The position numbers and the translations under genes are program-made. Below the pieces are notes generated by a model. The model saw only the letters and a program-made list of their open reading frames with translations, was not told the DNA's origin and ran no database searches. A stretch of DNA of 12,857 bases from Candidatus Dojkabacteria bacterium (lineage in GTDB: Bacteria; Patescibacteriota; Dojkabacteria; J137): NCBI GenBank assembly GCA_020429495.1, contig JAGQLJ010000067.1, positions 1 through 12,857 on the forward strand. Direction: 5' to 3'. Shown piece after piece: positions 10,901-12,857 of this stretch (position 1 is its first letter; each line of letters starts with the position of its first letter).

Positions 10901-12835
10901 TTGTATCCTAAACCTTAGAGTATCAAGTGGATTAGCAACATCAGAAATTTTAAAAGTCAGAGAAGGTGTAGTATCAGTACCGCTACTTCCATTAACATAT
11001 CCCGCAGGACCCAGTGTGTTTGGGGCATCTGGTGCACTATTTGCAAAGTCATAATTTGTATTATTTCCAGAATCATTACTACCTGTTCCACTTAATACAA
11101 TTACACTCACATCGGTATTATTTGAATCTTTTACGTCTAGATACTGTAAGTCTCTTGTTCCTTGTGGATCAATATTCCATTGAACTGTATTTGTACTAGA
11201 AATTAAATTTAGTCTTTGAGTATCGCTATATCCATGTAGGGTTAAATCTCCTACAATAGTTTGCGTTGTACCATTTGTAAATTTTAAACTACTCGATACA
11301 TCTGCAGTCATAACTTTTGTAAAATTATTAAAAGTAGTTGAACCAGTAATTGTTTGAATTCCAGTCCCAGAAAAATTAACAGTTCCACTATTATGAGTAA
11401 ATGTTCCTGCAGTATGATAAAAGTTCACCTTTACCTCCATTTCAGCTGATGGAGCAGTAAAATTCCCAGAAATCAATTCAAAATTATTATTTACAATTAA
11501 TGTTGAATAACTACTTAAATCTAATGTTGCCCCATTTATATAAAATCGATTAATTTCTAGCCCATCAAAGCCAGATAAAGTACTGCCAGATACTACCCAT
11601 AGATTTGAAGCGTTAGCATCCAGTGTACCTGTTCCCGATAGTGTTCCGTCCAACATTAAATCCACATTAGTACCTGTTATAACTGGATTATTTCCAAGTG
11701 GAAAATCACAAGTAGAATTTATATTAAGATCAATACTATTTGTTGCAGCGTTAATTGTAATTAAATCAAAAGTGTGACTGTAACAATCATAGGATACATT
11801 TCCAGTTGGGTTTAGGTTAATTATTCCACCATTTGAATTAAATGTTGTTCCTGTTGAAAGAGTCATATTATCTCTAACATTCATTGTCCCATCAGATGCA
11901 GTTAAAGTGCTTGAAGTTGAAAGTGTTAAGTCATAAAGTTGAATAGTTCCTGTGGGTGAAGGCAGCGTTAGATTAGAACTAGACTCAACTATTAAGTCTC
12001 CAGTCATTGCAAAAGTTGTAGCAGTGGAAAGATCTAGAGTTTTACCTGTTAACCTAAGTGCACCAGTATTGAAACCACTAAATCCTGATAAGGTACCTGT
12101 TGAGTAAATCTGCATACTTGCTGTAGACCAGTTAAGTGTTCCAGTACCACTTAAATCTCCATAAAGTTTTACTGCTGAAGTAGAACTGATTGTAGGATTA
12201 TTTCCTAATGGGAAGTTACATCCAGAACTTACAGTTAATGTTGCGTTTCCTGCTGTAGGTGCAATAGTTACTTGATTAAAAATAGTATTATTACATGTAT
12301 AAGTATACGAAGTGTTATTAGGTGGTGCTAAGATGATATTGCCTCCATTTGCATCGAAATAGCTAGAATTATTAATGGTAAAGACACCTTTAAATGTTGT
12401 GTCAGCTGAGGATGCAGTAAATAATCCTCCTGTAATGTTAACTGTAGTGAAGGTTCCACTTTGGTTTGTTAAGTCTAGTACTCCATCTGCTTGATTATAG
12501 TTTAATACAACAGTAATTGACCGATTAGCAGTTATTGTTCCTGTATAACCAGAGCTAATAGTTAGATATCTTACCGTACCTGCAAAGCTAGCATCAATTG
12601 TGGCATCTTTTGTACTGGTACCATCAAATATAACAGTGTCTAAAGTACCTGGGCATGTATCTGTTGTCCAGTTAGTACATGTACTCCAGTTATTATCACC
12701 ACCACCTCCATCCCATGTTAGGGTAGCTGCACTAATAATATTTAATTTTTCAAATGGAACAATTAGTAAAATTCCAAATAGTGCTACAAATACAAAAAGT
12801 AGTAACTTTCTGCTTATATTATTATTAATTTTCAC
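7979..12835 (-). CDS. Giant exported surface protein with beta-rich modules, FN3-like repeats and C-terminal carboxypeptidase-regulatory-like domains
   Basis: The function of this 1618-residue protein is unknown; its build suggests a membrane-anchored cell-surface adhesin or structural protein. The start is GTG (12835-12833), chosen because it gives a clear signal sequence (hydrophobic 11-27, likely cleavage near the SAA at 35-37). The mature N-terminus has WDGGGGDNNW and a DTVIFDG motif, followed by a duplicated beta-rich module (about 140-290 and 312-460). Five FN3-like repeats lie at about 603-725, 728-849, 852-974, 978-1099 and 1143-1244, typified by FTVGQ, YYWRVKAIDN and ESAY. A Ser/Gly linker (about 1128-1142) separates the fifth. 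An acidic Asn-rich stalk leads to TM1 (about 1332-1358), a carboxypeptidase-regulatory-like domain (1366-1447), TM2 and TM3 (about 1474-1510), and a second such domain (1518-1603). No sortase motif or catalytic site is recognised. It is convergent to the tRNA; its promoter is off the window. Confidence 0.9.
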   Translation of the reverse strand: MKINNNISRKLLLFVFVALFGILLIVPFEKLNIISAATLTWDGGGGDNNWSTCTNWTTDTCPGTLDTVIFDGTSTKDATIDASFAGTVRYLTISSGYTGTITANRSITVVLNYNQADGVLDLTNQSGTFTTVNITGGLFTASSADTTFKGVFTINNSSYFDANGGNIILAPPNNTSYTYTCNNTIFNQVTIAPTAGNATLTVSSGCNFPLGNNPTISSTSAVKLYGDLSGTGTLNWSTASMQIYSTGTLSGFSGFNTGALRLTGKTLDLSTATTFAMTGDLIVESSSNLTLPSPTGTIQLYDLTLSTSSTLTASDGTMNVRDNMTLSTGTTFNSNGGIINLNPTGNVSYDCYSHTFDLITINAATNSIDLNINSTCDFPLGNNPVITGTNVDLMLDGTLSGTGTLDANASNLWVVSGSTLSGFDGLEINRFYINGATLDLSSYSTLIVNNNFELISGNFTAPSAEMEVKVNFYHTAGTFTHNSGTVNFSGTGIQTITGSTTFNNFTKVMTADVSSSLKFTNGTTQTIVGDLTLHGYSDTQRLNLISSTNTVQWNIDPQGTRDLQYLDVKDSNNTDVSVIVLSGTGSNDSGNNTNYDFANSAPDAPNTLGPAGYVNGSSGTDTTPSLTFKISDVANPLDTLRFRIQISDTNDFSNILVDYTSALASAGSKSFTVGQAVGSGTYTAGSSGQTLSSGNYYWRVKTIDNSAAESAYSTANSGSIAFVVAGTPNLPYSFGPANKIDGSNSTNGQPNLYFTLDDPNAGDTVKYRIQISIVSDFSTQVVDYTSDLRAQGVSNFTVGQAVGSGSYTIGSSGQSLGSGGYYWRVKAIDNNSEESAYAAAAFGGIAFIVSNPPDAPTSLGPAGLISGSLTSDTSPTFTFNLSDPDLSDTVKYSIDISTVSDYSSLAASFTSTLGAQGAATFTVGQSLNGGSYFHGSVGMDLNNNDYYWRVKAIDNNGVESSYTNANGGAVAFTVGGNAPETPSSPGPSTVLNSSVIQINQPTFTFNLSDIDLDQVKYRIQISKNSSFSSVILNYESALGDIGARSFTVGQDANGGTYYTGNAGQILAAGDYYWKVRAIDSSDLTSPYLVPNGSSVSFTVSTSNANSDAPLEYVPEPPAEVIIKNNDGNTSSGGSSTGSSSTSNPTIKLNLSDKNPTEQLYFQIEIDNSNVFNDPEVIYKSGLLNQGEAEFTVGQPPSDGQYIIGTEGQVLGAGTYFVRAKTIDSSALESDYIYINNGAVAFTVEQEGAVVVEQGATNPENSIVVSDSINQGNTQNEDISTNSPIENLDNLDTNNDNELPNDVSASAEDVYKDSKIIAQEFVKFISENPESVPATVIATATLLSLFAYPKVILLGLIAIKNIFSKKKQWGIIYDKDTMSPVSLATIRLYSSDNQYLRETITDFKGQYGFIADLGDYKLEIKHTEYQNKSEQIHISKDEDLLIKDFELTFGNIKINSIFKQIQKSLRKRLMSIWQGLFFVGFAIAIISFINAQVALNLFILAMFILSAILYTFKSILFAAPWGYLFDTSDNSRISGAIVRVINTNNNKIEEITVTDAKGRFLIKNKKGNFKLMISSDKYSIPDSENQNISINDLNSASLKIGLEKSTNTSENNVAKFGVL
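9104..11029 (-). repeat. Five FN3-like protein repeats inside the surface-protein gene
   Basis: In transcription order the units lie at 11029-10661, 10654-10289, 10282-9914, 9904-9539 and 9409-9104. The first four are near-continuous units of about 122 residues starting with a Pro-rich linker (for example PDAPTSLGPAG). The fifth lacks that linker start and is shorter and more diverged. Sequence differences at both amino-acid and synonymous positions suggest old duplications rather than recent slippage. Confidence 0.8.
11456..12418 (-). repeat. Duplicated cysteine-paired module inside the surface-protein gene
   Basis: Two units of about 150 residues (12418-11966 and 11902-11456) share the block C[N/D]FPLGNNP, then LSGTGTL, then GxTLDLS. 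Each has two cysteines spaced 25 residues apart (C181 and C206; C351 and C376). The fold is probably a beta-helix or stacked-beta module. Confidence 0.75.
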
Positions 12836-12857
12836 TTAATTATTAAAAGAAATATTC

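Noticed and set aside
9104..11029. CRISPR-like regular repeats
   Set aside because: The periodicity of about 370 bp is the in-frame coding of FN3-like protein domains; there are no short identical repeats separated by unique spacers.
9378..11199. Plus-strand open frames opposite the surface-protein gene
   Set aside because: These are short shadow frames with no starts, ribosome sites or recognisable domains, produced by the repetitive Ser/Thr-rich coding sequence on the other strand.

Overview
This AT-rich window looks like a chromosomal segment of a Candidate Phyla Radiation (Patescibacteria) bacterium, possibly in the Dojkabacteria, Katanobacteria or Microgenomates part of that group; the exact lineage cannot be fixed from sequence alone. 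Reasons: compact short operons, mostly no clear Shine-Dalgarno sequences, a cysteine-free L31, and a very large exported protein with a WDGGGGDNNW-type N-terminus and carboxypeptidase-regulatory-like C-terminal domains, an architecture common in CPR genomes. All twelve protein genes stop with TAA (8) or TAG (4). None stops with TGA, and the standard bacterial code fits throughout.\n\nLayout. 1-1117 (+): ybaB/ebfC and recR, the DNA-repair pair that commonly sits after dnaX. 1146-4137 (+): a near-consensus promoter (TTTACA, 17 bp, TATAAT) drives rpsF, ssb and rpsR, continuing with tight spacing into an S41 C-terminal processing protease and a small protein with an ADP-ribosyltransferase-like look. 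4156-5577 (-): rpmE and prfA form a convergent operon with their own TTTACA/TATAAT promoter; prmC does not follow. 5652-7520 (+): a metallo-beta-lactamase-fold-like protein lacking recognisable metal ligands lies 6 bp upstream of the replicative helicase dnaB (TTG start). 7521-7978: a gene-poor stretch holding tRNA-Leu(CAA), an extended -10 promoter, and a dense series of hairpins. An 18-bp direct copy of the tRNA 3' end abuts the stop codon of the next gene. 7979-12835 (-): one 1618-residue cell-surface protein with a signal sequence, a duplicated beta-rich module with matching cysteine pairs, five fibronectin-III-like repeats, three membrane segments and two carboxypeptidase-regulatory-like domains that appear to be cytoplasmic.\n\nThe first two thirds is housekeeping: translation (S6, S18, L31, RF1, tRNA-Leu) and replication/repair (SSB, RecR, YbaB, DnaB). 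The least ordinary material is: (1) short-period (7- or 10-nt) stop-codon-rich repeats that recur in intergenic spacers, including a 23-bp imperfect inverted pair bracketing the ART-like gene; (2) the tRNA-Leu locus with its att-like repeat and hairpins; (3) the two small uncharacterised proteins beside ctp and dnaB; (4) the surface protein's topology. I found no CRISPR array, transposase, integrase or phage gene, and no clear new multi-gene defence system.
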